Source: Kappaphycus alvarezii
Taxonomy: Eukaryota; Rhodophyta; Florideophyceae; Gigartinales; Solieriaceae
Length of the DNA stretch: 64,000 nt
NCBI GenBank assembly: GCA_002205965.3
Contig: NADL03000152.1
Span: 1-64,000, forward strand
Direction: 5' to 3'
In this document: positions 10,401 through 21,407 of the stretch, in pieces
Layout: each line of letters opens with the position of its first letter
Numbering within the stretch: position 1 is the stretch's first letter
The notes under the pieces: model-generated
Databases searched by the model: none
The model's input: the letters and a program-made list of their open reading frames with translations, nothing else
What the model was told of the DNA's origin: nothing
Made by a program: the position numbers and the translations under genes

Positions 10401-13400
10401 GTGTATGAACAATAAATTCCCACCGCTTGGCGTGGTTGAACATTATTTTCTGACGACAATGGACAAATTGTTGCTGAGATTCATTTCTACTAAAGTTTTT
10501 TAGTTGGCGATTTCTTTTTGAAATTCGAAAATCTTCCGGCATGGGGAAAGCTTTGGGTGTTTAAATGATTGGGAAATAAGGTCGGCTGTAATCCCGGATA
10601 GCATTGGTATGTGAAGGTAAGGTCTTGCGAAATTGCCGTGCAAGAAGTGGAGGTAAATTCGAGGAAAGTGGTTTTAATATCAGCGGAATAATCATTGCCG
10701 AGGTTTCTGACATTAGGGATCTTCTTTAGTGAAGCAGAAACGTCTGTAACAGTTTCGCATTAGACTGCAGAACTTCCTCTCGGAGCTCGTCATATGGTTC
10801 TAGTCTGTCCATTTTCACTTGAAGTCTGTGTCCCGGTCATCTCTTCGGAAGATTACACTTCTCCTAACCAAACTAGCGGATCCATGTAAGTTGTATTTCT
10901 CTTTTGGAGTTATAAAATAAGAACATTAGGATTTAATTCCACGAGGACATTTTCAGCCATCATTTTAGTCAAAAAGAAGGAGGGACTGGTGATGTTTTGT
11001 TATGGATTCCCACATGGCACTGGAAAGATTCAGGAATATGAAATATTGCGATATTACATTTTCTATAGGCGAAATCAGTAGCCAGGATACCTTATAAGTC
11101 AAATTATCGAAAGTAAGCTAGCAATCTACATGAAATGGAGTGATTGGGAAGCAAGTTATTTCGATAAAAAACACCCAATATTCTCTTACAATTTTGTAAA
11201 TAATTTCTCGTCAATTTTACATGTTCCACTAATAGATCCTGCAGCTCTCCTCAAATGAAATTGAAGATGATTAATAATTTTTTGACATAAGAATTTGCAA
11301 GTAGTGATGAAGCGGAAAGGATTATGAGAAACCTTAAAAAAGAGAAATTCAAAAATATACTTTTTGCGACTGGGAAAGTAAAGGTTTGTTTAAAAAGGAC
11401 TTGGAGCAAATAAATACTAGAAAATACAGTCAAGGAAATCTGATCTAGGCAAATCATTTGAAAACGCGAAGCCTCGGAATATACTTGGAACATCGTCGAT
11501 TATATGTACAGCAACGCATAGTAAAGGAATTCTGCTACAAAAAAATTCCTTTAACAGAATAATTACTTTTAATGACACAACCAATGCGGATTGTTAAGCG
11601 TAGACGAGCAGATCTAGGTTGAGCTGTTGTTGAAACTTTGGTTGAGGTTGGCTGGGTTAAGCTGGCTGCTCCAAACCAGGGTTTATACGGAACTATAGAT
11701 AGCTACATACTAAAGGGAAATGTAGTCTAGCAGTATCGGATGCAAACTACTTCCTGTAAAACAGCTCTGAATATATCCTAAATAGCACTTTCAAAATAGC
11801 AGTCTGCGCGAGTGACATACTCTGGTAAGGTGTAAGGCCTAAATAGGTCCAGGTGGCATGGGATTGCAAGGCACCCTTTGATTGGTAAAGCAGTGATAAA
11901 ATATCCCAGTTTTCAAATCGCCCGTAACATTTTCAAGTCTAACAATTGGGTCAAACGCTTTGTTCACAACTTTAAGGAAAGGATGACAGTAAAGTGCCTA
12001 GTAGCCCTGGTTTTAAGGTTACCAGCTTTTTGAATTTGCAGTAAAATACAAGCAGTATATTCGTCTACAGCTGTAAAGCCTGTACAATATCACGTTACAG
12101 AGGAAGTTGAATTTGCGGAATACAACAACAAAGGCAATTTAATTATATTTATTGGATTTTTTCCGAGGCTAGGGATCCATCAGAGAATTTTTTAGTATTA
12201 TAGATAAAATTCTTATAGGCTGTGAAATATTCAAAAAAGATGAGAAATCTTTTTTTATAATGGTTCGCGTTGATTATACGTGAAAATAATTCAAGAATCA
12301 AAAAGAATCAAAACATACTTTTGTGACTAGCAATAAATGCAAATTTGGGGCCTAATTTATCATCTTTGTAGGAAACAGGGATAGAATAAAATTGTACAAA
12401 TTATTAAAGAAATTAGCTTTTCGGACAAATTGAACCAGTTGCACCCTTTTATCTGAAAATAACCATTTGATAAAGTATTAGATATATCTTTTTGTATGGC
12501 TTTATCAACTATAAGTAAACAGAATCTATAAGGATTCAAGAGAACTAACAGACGATAGAGAGGTGGCAAACCCATTTGAATCAACTGCAAAAAGTAAATT
12601 AGTATGGACAAAAAAAGTAGTACGGCAAAATTTTAAGTTTAACTTCTTTTCCAAGCTTCCACAGCAACAGATATTTCGAAAGAAGAAATAAATTTAGCCA
12701 GAGTAAGTTATAAATTTGTACAAGAATAAATGAGACGATCAAAAAAAATTTGATCTTAAGAACTAGTTAGCAGTGGAACACTAAATAAAACTTACTAAAA
12801 TTTGGATCAGTCCGTTTTTACGCAATGGAAGAGCAACAATTTGTAAACGTAATTTTTCAGGAGAGAAACTGTGCTTAAATAGGCAAAGGGGTTAAATCTC
12901 ACAACATTAAAGCTTGAAAAAGAGTTCAAATACATAGAAAATAAATCTTCTTGCTGTAAATAAGTGTTTACAAATATAAGTGGCCACATATTAGAACATA
13001 AAATGGATACAAAGTTAATATAAGCAAAAATGGATACAATACTTTTGCAAAAAGGCCACTCAAACATGGAAAAAAGATTTTGCAATTACCAATTTGTTTA
13101 ATACTGGTTCCTCAAAACTATATAGGTTTTTCAGTCCATTCAAATTTCCATGGATGAAACATCAGCTTTAAAGTAATCAACCGATTAAATTTTCATTGCT
13201 ATAGAATTGAATAATCCAGGATAATGAACTACAATGCCTCACCTGCATGTATTTCTGAGTCTTCCATATTTTTCGAATGATAACTCTGTAAAATAATCGG
13301 AGTACAAACATACATACTGAGAACTGAATTTATATAAACGATTAATCTGATCGCATGATAGTAAGCACAGTGTACAAACCACTCATTCCAAACCAAGATC

Positions 13401-14480
13401 AAAGAATAAGTTACCTAAACATATTTGAAATTTTGGTTTTTGCACTTCCCAAAGCATATGGAGGGGCAAATAATAAGTATTACATGTACTTTCAATGAAT
13501 ATTTTGTTTTCTGATTTCATATGCGATATCACCCGTTGAGATTGAATGGCTGAAACCTCAAGTTCTTTATAAATAAATTTAATTACAAAACTAAAACCTG
13601 TGACAATGACCTATTTGTGGTCCTACTTATGTACTTATTTACGGGGATTCCATGCATCTTTGTTTTTATATATTAGTGGATAAAAAATTTCAAAATGTCA
13701 CGAACATTATTACGAAAAGCGGTCAAAGACCATGATTAAACCATGACATTTTTAATTCGTGGTAATTTCATTAAGATTATTATTTATATTAAGCTCATTA
13801 CAATTGTCATTTGAACCCAGGGCCAGAACGATATTATATAAAATTGCCATTTATATGGTCATACGAAGAGATAGAACAATTTTCGTATAAATTTTTAGAT
13901 AACTGAAATACTTTGAGCTATACGGATATTCTAGCTTTCAGGAGATTTTTAGTACTTTTAATTAATTGCAGTTATTCATAATATTTTTTTCTTAGAAACT
14001 TTTTTTGACGAAGGATACAAATGAAAAGTCCAAATATTACCCGTCTTAAACGTTGTTTTTGAATTTCGATTTGCTGACTGATTGGTATATAATTATCATT
14101 TTTATCAAGTCTTTACAGTAACTTCTAATAGAGAAAGCAAGGTCCAAAAAGGCATTGACTAAAACTTTCCATACAATAAATTCAGCATTCTATTTTTAGC
14201 GATAATATTACTAGGAAAATGGATAAACGAGTAGCTGACTCCGTTATGAAAAAAAACTGCTCAACGTTGGCGGGAAAAACCACAGCACACATATAAATTA
14301 CTTCAATACACTAAAATTAATAACTTCGACATACTCCACGAGAGTTTAATTATTAGCAAAGACATCCTAATAAGGATACCTTATCTATAGTCAATAGATA
14401 TTTCTTCTCATCACAATACTTAAAAAATTAAACAAATTATAATTTTTTACTTATAACCTGACTGGGCACTCAGATTTTTG
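10400..14480. other. AT-rich gene-free block
   Basis: About 4 kb with strikingly high A+T, many A/T homopolymers and no ORF above ~90 codons on either strand. Flanking DNA is near balanced. No LTR or coding motif was seen. Such blocks in ascomycetes usually are old repeats mutated by C-to-T change, but I could not align it to any intact element in the window. Confidence 0.7.
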
Positions 14481-14511
14481 TGACAACTACACCATCGGCT
14501 GACCCATTGTT

Positions 14512-15113
14512 TTGGTCCTTAGCATGACCAAATTACGCCCTTCCCTCACAATCACCAAGTCATCCCGAGACCGTCGTCCACTTAACGCTTTGGCTCTGAT
14601 GGCAAATGGTCCAACCGACCATGATGATTACTGTAGAGTGTTGGACCAGGAATGCGTTCGGGAGTGGGTCCGCCGTAACTGCTTCGAGCAGGCATAAGAC
14701 GCAGAGGATGAGGATGAGGGAGAAGAGGAAATGGAGGATGAAGAAGAGGACTGGGTGGACCCGTGGGAGCCACTAGTGTATAACGGTGGGGGGCTCCCAT
14801 AGAGAACGAAGGGGAGCCTAATGGAGTAATTGTGATATTCGACTCTTCTGACGAGGATGAAGAGAGGAGTGAAGAGGAGGATGAGGAGAATGAGGTGGAG
14901 GGAGATGTGGAAAGTGCTCGATTAGTGGGAAAGGGGCCGGAAAATATGGACCAGGTAGTCCCGACTCTGGAATCAGATGGGGACATCTCCAGAGGGGTAG
15001 ATAATTTGCAGGAGGCAATGGAGAATTATAAGCGGTTCGCGGATAATTGCGTGGACTGCCTGGGTGGAATGGATATTTTGGGGGAACTGTTTGGCTCTGA
15101 TATAGTGAACTAG
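14512..15113 (+). pseudogene. Acidic, serine/aspartate-rich protein, pseudogene
   Basis: Reading runs from 14512 (MVLSMTKLRPSLTITKSSRD) to an in-frame TAA at 14695. It continues in the same frame through a run of Asp/Glu (EDEDEGEEEMEDEEED, 14700-14760) to TAG near 14802, then shifts frame into VIVIFDSSDEDEERSEEEDE and a non-acidic tail (NLQEAMENYKRFADNCVDCL...) ending at 15113. The three blocks fit one former protein of about 200 residues with two acidic clusters. The family is not recognised; acidic clusters occur in chromatin proteins and in some transposon proteins. One stop and one frameshift suggest inactivation. Confidence 0.45.
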
Positions 15114-15159
15114 GATATCATGTAAAAAATATAGATATGTACCCTGATATTACATGCTG

Positions 15160-15560
15160 TTAGTCTTTCTCGTTCACACGATTCCATTTGATGCATTCTT
15201 CGGTTCTTAGTATGTTTCTTTGAGACTTCAGGGTTAGCCGAAAAGTTTATATAAACTGAGTAAACTGCTTCCACTTGTGGAGGTTAAGGAGGTTGCCAGA
15301 CGACCTCAAGTCAAGTCCCGAGTAGTAGGAAGTTGAGAGTCGGCTTCAGACCCAAGAAGAATTTTTCCTACGCTGGTCGCAGAGCATCAGTAGTAGGCCC
15401 CGCCCTTTTTATACTTACTTGTATCCCTTTTAGCTTCCTCCTTACCCACTCCTTTTTGTTCCTTCAACTATACCACGGTAGCACTTTTGTCCCTTGCAAC
15501 ACCTACTTCTTGGGGTAGTTGGTTCTGAGTATCCTTTCTCCCGACTATTTACCCCTATCA
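15160..15560 (-). repeat. Degenerate LTR of the gypsy family found at 54.9-62.4 kb
   Basis: Reverse-complement similarity to the 720-bp LTR is clear at several blocks: TTAGTATGTTTCTTTGAGACTT, the AAACTGCTTCCACTTGTGGAGG region, GTCCCGAGTAGTAGGAAGTTG, and the terminal TTTACCCCTATCA ending at 15560. It is shortened and diverged, so much older than the other copies. No partner LTR was seen nearby. Confidence 0.8.
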
Positions 15561-16014
15561 TCTTCCCCGACTCATCGAATTTTCGCTAACCCTGAAAAAC
15601 TATCCTTTCCAAAACCGATCCGCTGAAGACGTCCTCAATTTCTCCATCTGCCAACGGGTTTCATGGCTGATCTGCTAAAGGCGACCCCAGTTTCTCCACA
15701 TGCCAACCGGGCTTTACACTTATTAACAACAGTCATCGAGAAACTCTTCGTCCCATCTCAACTATGCTAGACTGACTTGACCGCGCATTGCTGATATACG
15801 ACATGCTTGCACATAGAAATGTGGACGTCGACACTCTTTCCATGACCATCCCTCAGTCGCATTGGAAAAGCATCGTAGCTCGATACTAGGCGCTAGAGTA
15901 TTGCAGGCTGCTTGCACTGGACGACATAATCGAGAGATACACATGGGCACCTCGCCCCACCACAGAGTTGGGGGAGAAGATGTCCCCCACGGCATCCAGT
16001 GTTTTCGACGTGCG
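15561..16014. other. No gene recognised downstream of the 16.0-kb ORF
   Basis: The minus strand has broken protein-like stretches, for example FPMRLRDGHGKSVDVHISM near 15.80 kb, in a frame interrupted by stops. They may be a decayed continuation of the ORF at 16015-16458. No known motif. Confidence 0.3.
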
Positions 16015-16458
16015 TTATTCCATGAGATCCGGCACTAACATAGCGCCGATGACTTCAACATTAGGGCTATGGTATAAACTTTCGCCGATATAGATCACCT
16101 CAACCTGCGGTGGATACGCATGACTATTGGCAGGAACCAGGTAGACGATATTTTCTAAATCGTGTGTGGTGTGAGTGGCGACTGGCGGTAGAATGACAAG
16201 ATCATCTGAAACGATGATGATGTTGTCATCTTCTACGACACCCACGTGGGTGGGCGGCATGGTTTGCGGTTGATCGAAGAGGCCGGTGCGAGATTCATGG
16301 CCCATAGTGAGGTCGCCATCCGCGGCGGCGGAAGGATCAATGACGGGAGGTAGATTGTTGGGCATCAGGGAGTGTGTGGTGCCAGACTGGGAGGGGCGGA
16401 GCAGAAGCGCCTCAAGTATAACAGGGACGGGATTGACTGGGGGCGTGGGTCGCGACAT
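16015..16458 (-). CDS. Hypothetical protein, 147 codons
   Basis: A single open frame from an ATG at 16458 (MSRPTPPVNPVPVILEALLL) to a stop at 16015. The first third is proline-rich. The rest alternates hydrophobic and acidic residues (DDNIIIVSDDLVILPP, IYIGESLYHSPNVEVIGAM). I see no signal peptide, membrane segment or known domain. The sequence after the stop keeps a weakly protein-like character in other frames, so this may be the intact 5' part of a decayed longer gene or transposon protein. I cannot assign a function. Confidence 0.35.
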   Translation of the reverse strand: MSRPTPPVNPVPVILEALLLRPSQSGTTHSLMPNNLPPVIDPSAAADGDLTMGHESRTGLFDQPQTMPPTHVGVVEDDNIIIVSDDLVILPPVATHTTHDLENIVYLVPANSHAYPPQVEVIYIGESLYHSPNVEVIGAMLVPDLME

Positions 16459-17114
16459 TGGGACTTGCAGAGATTAGGGAATGGGGATTGGGAATGGATG
16501 GATTGAGGATTCACGAGAGGGTAGAGAGAAGCAAAGGACTGAGGCGAGAGCGGTGAGCGTTGAGTACGGGATAATCTTGGGGGGGTGAATTGAAGGTTGC
16601 AAAGGAAGCTGTCATGCAATAGTTTTCGCTAGCGGGTGACAGGGAATATTTCACGCGCGAAATGTTTTTCTTCGTTTCACTTCATCAAGCGTGAACAAAA
16701 TGTCGGGGGCGAGAATGGTACCCTTATCGATCTCAAAAAGGCAGAAAATATGGTCCAGATTGGCTTAATTTCTTAAATTGTTATTTCTCTCTTCTGCCGT
16801 TTACAGTCCGCTTACAGTAATGGCCCGTGGGGAGAACCTCCACATTTCAAACACTTTCTACTGCATACTCTGTTTCGATTCGCGCCGCTACAAGTGTCAG
16901 ACGACGAAATAAACTTCCAAGAAGTCAGTGTGAGGAAGATTCCTAAAGTTGCCGGCATTGCTACTGATGTTACTGTGAGCCCTGGTCCAACTCAGTGAGA
17001 AGGAAGATTTCCCGTCTATGGAAATCGAAAAGACGGTTTTTGATGCGGCGGAAACGTCTTCCTGAGCTCACCGTGTCGCACAAGTTTTTGGGGGGAGGGA
17101 AGGAGAATAAAGTA
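16459..17114. other. No gene; dispersed repeat traces
   Basis: At 16.86-16.92 kb the sequence TTTCGATTCGCGCCGCTACAAG...GTCAGACGACGAAATAAACT resembles stretches near 3.02 kb and 9.99-10.03 kb. Otherwise nothing recognisable. Confidence 0.35.
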
Positions 17115-17715
17115 TGGCATTAGAATCACACCGTATTTTATTCTCTGTTATGGCTTGAAGAAGGATGGGATATTGATAATGAAAATTAAAGGATGTGGTT
17201 GAAGTATTGTTTGAAAACAGACCGGTGCGATCTGAAGAAACGGAACGCTCGGACCCACCCAGGAACTTTGCACCAATGGAAGGTCGGCTGATTTTTTCCT
17301 GTTTGGCTCAGATGAGAGGTCGCTTGCAGTTAAGGTTTATTCATGCGAATACGTGATCGGGCAACGGAGTCGCGACATAATTGAAAGGAACACAATAAAT
17401 GGAAAGCTGTTGTCCTCTAGGCGATGGGGTCTTTGGCATTGTTCTCGTGCGATGGGCAATTTACACGCGGCCCTGTTCAAATAAAGGTTCCTATTCTGAT
17501 CGACCGAATGGGGTGGGACTTGTTCGCCCAGTTTCGCCAGACGCAATAGCGCTAGAAGAAAATCAATACTGGTAGTCAGAAGGTCGGGTGGTCCAGAGAT
17601 TTGCAGAAAGACTACCACTACAGGAACCTACAGAAAAGCTCTTTTTTGTCTTCTGTGCATGACTGGATACTACTGAAGCAGCACAGCTCAAACTGTTTGT
17701 CGAAGAGCTGAGTGT
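17115..17715 (+). repeat. Dispersed ~600-bp repeat, copy 1
   Basis: Shares long blocks with 47.01-47.62 kb in reverse orientation (for example TCTCTGGACCACCCGAC, GGTTCCTATTCTGATCGA, CAGTCATGCACAGAAGAC as read there), and a shorter part with 36.36-36.60 kb. No consistent ORF, LTR ends or terminal inverted repeats are visible. It is probably a non-autonomous or old element. Confidence 0.75.
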
Positions 17716-17730
17716 TTGTGCTGTACTGCA

Positions 17731-17762
17731 CGGTACGGTACGGTACGGTACGGTACGGTACG
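17731..17762. repeat. Pentanucleotide microsatellite (CGGTA)6
   Basis: Six perfect CGGTA units followed by CG. Imperfect GTAC-rich palindromes recur nearby (TACTGTACTGTGCTGTACTGTA near 18.12 kb). Confidence 0.95.
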
Positions 17763-17929
17763 TTTTTCCATGCTGTACACTCTCTCCTGATGCGATACTT
17801 ACACTACCTCCCGTTGGGTAAATGCCAGAAAAACCGTACAGTAAAATTAAGAAAGTCTGACCAATCGACTTCTTTGGGGCTCAAAATGCCGAAAATAGAC
17901 ATTTCAAACAATTTGAAACAGTGCAAATG

Positions 17930-18440
17930 TCGACGCATCGTACGGTTTCGCAATTGGCTTGACAATGATACGATATCTACCTACGCTTCGGTACAAATTT
18001 ACTGGATACCAACCCACATATCCACTACAGTAAATTAACCCCCCATTTACAATGTTGCAGAGAAACACGGCATAAAATGGGCGGCTAATGCCCCCCGGTA
18101 CCTTCACGTACTATACTGTACTGTGCTGTACTGTACTATAACCTGAACAGTTGTACGGAACCTAGAGTCCGCTCACTCCGGTTTCCTACGAATGAACCCG
18201 CTCCCCACTGCCGCCCTTCCTCAGTTACTCCAGGGCAAGCTTGAGTGGCGAAACTACATTCGGCAACACCAAGGACTGCAAGATCGCGTACGCCAAGCCA
18301 ACAGCAGTGCATTTGGCGAACTACGGACAGAAGCCCTCCGAGGTCACCTGAATCGTCAGGAACACACTGTCCTACGTCGGACTCCCTCTGAAGACCGGGA
18401 CTATGACCAAATGCTTCGAAGGACATAGCGCCTCTCTGCT
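17930..18440 (+). pseudogene. Fragment of a non-LTR retrotransposon: junction block plus N-terminal coding part
   Basis: The block 17930-18051 (CGACGCATCGTACGG...CCCCCCATTTAC) is shared with 23.95-24.07 kb and 28.00-28.13 kb on the other strand. It is followed, as at 23.9-23.6 kb, by GAACAGTTG-ACGGAACC-AGAG-CCGCT-ACTCCG and then coding sequence ending NRQEHTVLRRTPSEDRDYDQ. The related minus-strand copy has ARNTVPRHPPSEGRDHDPML at the same place. The ORF stops near 18.43 kb and the RT part is missing. Confidence 0.6.
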
Positions 18441-18799
18441 GATCCTTTCCACCCATTCACCAATTCTTCACCTCGGCCCCCACAGTTCCCCCTTCCCAGC
18501 ATTCAACATTCCTTCACTTTTGCTTCCATATCGTCTTCGTCCACGCAACCAGCAGTCCCTTTGTTCCACCCCCATGTCGCTCCGTTTACTGCACTCAGAA
18601 GTCCCTCACTTCTGCTTCCATATCGCTGCCTTCCTTACCCACCCCCAGTAACCCCCCGTGTATCTTTTCTGGTACACATACCCTCAATTTTTTTAGTTTA
18701 CATTTCTTTGTGAGCTGCCAGGAAAACTAAGGCTTTCCTAACGCTCGCCTAATCCTGACCGAAACCCTCTATCCAATCCTGCGAGCTTTAGTTAACCTC
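18441..18799. other. No gene recognised
   Basis: Pyrimidine-rich sequence (TTCCAC, CCTTCC, CTTCAC runs) following the LINE fragment. A duplicated phrase, CCTCACTT-TGCTTCCATATCG, occurs at about 18.52 and 18.60 kb. No coding evidence. Confidence 0.35.
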
Positions 18800-21350
18800 T
18801 GAACTCATACGACAACTGCGTCTAGATGTATCTCTTGAACACATGGCCTGCTGGAATGAAACAAGCGAGAAGGGCCATACTTCCCAGAAAATGCATCACC
18901 CTTATCGTGTACTTCGTAACACTGAATGTCTAGCTTGTACACATATCCGCCTGCATTTTTGCGCGGCTTGCAGATCTTTTCGACACAGAATATCATTGAC
19001 TCTGTGCATTATTGCCCACGAACAGCAACGATCTGGTTCGCTCTGTACTCCAAATCATGACTTGTGACAAACTCCCCCTGCTTACTTTGGGGAAGACCTT
19101 TGCTCCCCAACTCTGAATCACTGCCGCTTTCTCTGTGTTAGAAAGCGAACACTTGCCTGTTTGCATGCCGCCCCTTGTACTCAAATATTTCTTCAACATT
19201 TCAGTGAAATTGTTCTGCTCGGCTCTCGTAAAAAACGTCACGAAGGGATTTAAACTCGTATAGCCTTGCAGAACTATTAATCCGAGTTTCCCTCAAAGAA
19301 AGGCGCAAAGTAACCTATGGTTTATCAGTAGGAGATGTAGCTTTAGTCCGTGGGGTTTTGCCGAGATCTGGCGCGAAGCGAAGAAAACCATCAACCTCTT
19401 TGGTGAATGCCTTCCAATCGTCCGTGCAGCATATACGGATGGAACACACTGTGTTGTATGCATTGAGCACACCCGTAGGATGCCTTTCTGCTCGATAGAA
19501 TCTGAAGCACTTGTAGCGTAAGAATGGCTGAATGCTACGAATGCATTTTTCCGCTTCACATATGCTCTAGAAGTTTGCTATGTGTAAGATCCGAGTGACA
19601 GTTGGATGTGGTGTATACGACATACAGAGTTGATACATCAGATCAGACATTTTTTTTGCATCGCTATATCTTAATCTTCGAGATGTATAGCTAAATGCCT
19701 GGTCTCTACCTGCATGTGTATGACTAAAAGGCAGAAATGACGCAAATCTTGTACAAAACTTCCCCAGGCCACTGGAAGTTCAAGATAATATAGCTTGTAT
19801 TATTTTTATTCCCTCGACTGTAATTATCGAACTGAAGCTATAAAGTGTCGGTATACGCTTCTATTTCCCGACTTGATCATCAAAACTCTGTGAAGAGCCT
19901 CGATAATATGGTTTGCACCTGTTCAAATTCTGCGGTCATGCAAATGAGAGAAAGCTTTTTAATGGACCCGGTTTCCAAAACTCACATAACTTTGACCTTA
20001 ATACTATGGCCTTTAATGGCTTTTGTATTAATAGTGAAGTGGGGGAGCCCAAAGGTCTGATCAGCGCCATCAATTATGAAAAAACAGAATTTACCTGGAT
20101 TGAGAGATACCTATTCGCACTTCTTCTGCTGTTCACTTCTTTCCCTATCCACCATAGCTAGATGTTCCCGTCTCCTCTTTCGAAACGGTTTAGGTGCGGT
20201 TACGTTCGTCCCCACGGTTGCCAGCTTGTCCCGAAGGCGTTTGACATTTCTCACGTTTTGGGAATCTATGAACTTTCCTGACTTTGATCTTTGAGACATG
20301 TTCTTTCCAGGTATCATAAAAGTAACTCGTGTTTGGGGGCTTTCACCCACACAGCTGCCTAAATGTTTCCATAAATAGCTCAAAACCCCTTGCTTTCTGA
20401 AAATATCGGAGGTGTAGCTCACCGGTATCAGGCATTGCTTACGCAGAAGTCTCACTTGCTCACTCCAAAAAGCAGATTTTCCTATCGAGTTGAGCGGAGT
20501 TGCACCCTCTGGAAGCATTTGCCGCCGCCAAATGACGGCAGAAATGTGTTATCTTCACAGAAACCTGTACATCACGTGAGAATCCGAAGCCCCTTTCCAA
20601 GAATGCATAGCAAACTGTTAGGCTATTGCAATAGAACCTGTTTGAGAGACCGTTAACCAAAGCCTCCAAGAAAGCTCGGCGTTCTGTCTGTCTTTTCATT
20701 AGTTCACGTTGTACTTAAGCCTTGAGAAACACTTTATCGGCCTTCTGAAAGCACCTGAGGCATTTAAAACAGAACAAGCTGTTGTATTCTAGCTCCCCAA
20801 TGTTCTGCAAAGCGAAATTACTATTCATTCTTAGATCCGTTTCAACATGCTTTCCCCTCGGCCTATTCTTGTATGTGTACATCCTTTTCTTACCACTTCT
20901 TGTATCCGCTCTAGAGGTACTAAAGCCATCGAGAATCATCTCATAGTCAGCAACGTTGGCACTATCGCGGGTCGCGGTCGGCGATTGTTGAGCAGGTATA
21001 TTTTCATCCGCTTGGTACTCCCCTCTCCGAACAATCTCTTCAACAGATGAAATATGTTTCAGAACCTTTAAAGACAAGCTCCTGTCACCACTGTTTTCCG
21101 ATGTAGATTCAACTGTGATCTCAGGCTTTGGCCCTCCTTTTTCACCCCGCAGCTAGCACTCGCCCGAACTCTCTCATTGACTTCATCATCTCCGGCGTCA
21201 AACCGCATTGTACCTTCCGCTTCGGTAACGTAAATTAGTAAACGTATGTCTTGGTTAGGATTATTCTCAGCGGTTTCTGCAGGACCTCCGGATTCAAAAT
21301 TTGACACAGCTTCACACTTGGCGGCTTGGGATTTGGAGAAGGCAAGCACA
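18800..21350 (-). pseudogene. Decayed gene resembling the DUF7869 (transposase-like) family
   Basis: Minus-strand translation in shifting frames gives, in order: an N-terminal part (21.35-20.7 kb) ending in CFKCLRCF; WKEHVSKIKVRKVHRFPK (near 20.3 kb), which in relatives precedes a C-x-x-C pair; FFIIDGADQTFGLPHF (about 20.08 kb); TGANHIIEALHRVL (19.92-19.88 kb, one base off the previous frame); and FLPFSHTHAGRDQAFSYTSR (about 19.73-19.69 kb). The order 'IDGADQ...LPHF ... GANHIIEALHR ... LP.HTH.D.DQ.FS' is how I recall the DUF7869 family of large eukaryotic multicopy proteins; its biochemical role is not settled and a DDE transposase-like nature is an inference. Many stops and frameshifts make this a pseudogene. 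No terminal inverted repeats were found. Confidence 0.6.
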
Positions 21351-21407
21351 TCCTTGGGACCTGGACCGGTACCATGATTCGAATGCTTGAGATCTCTTGT
21401 TCAGATC

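Noticed and set aside
17337-17618. 93-codon minus ORF inside the dispersed repeat
   Set aside because: Not conserved as an ORF in the related copies at 36.4 and 47.2 kb.
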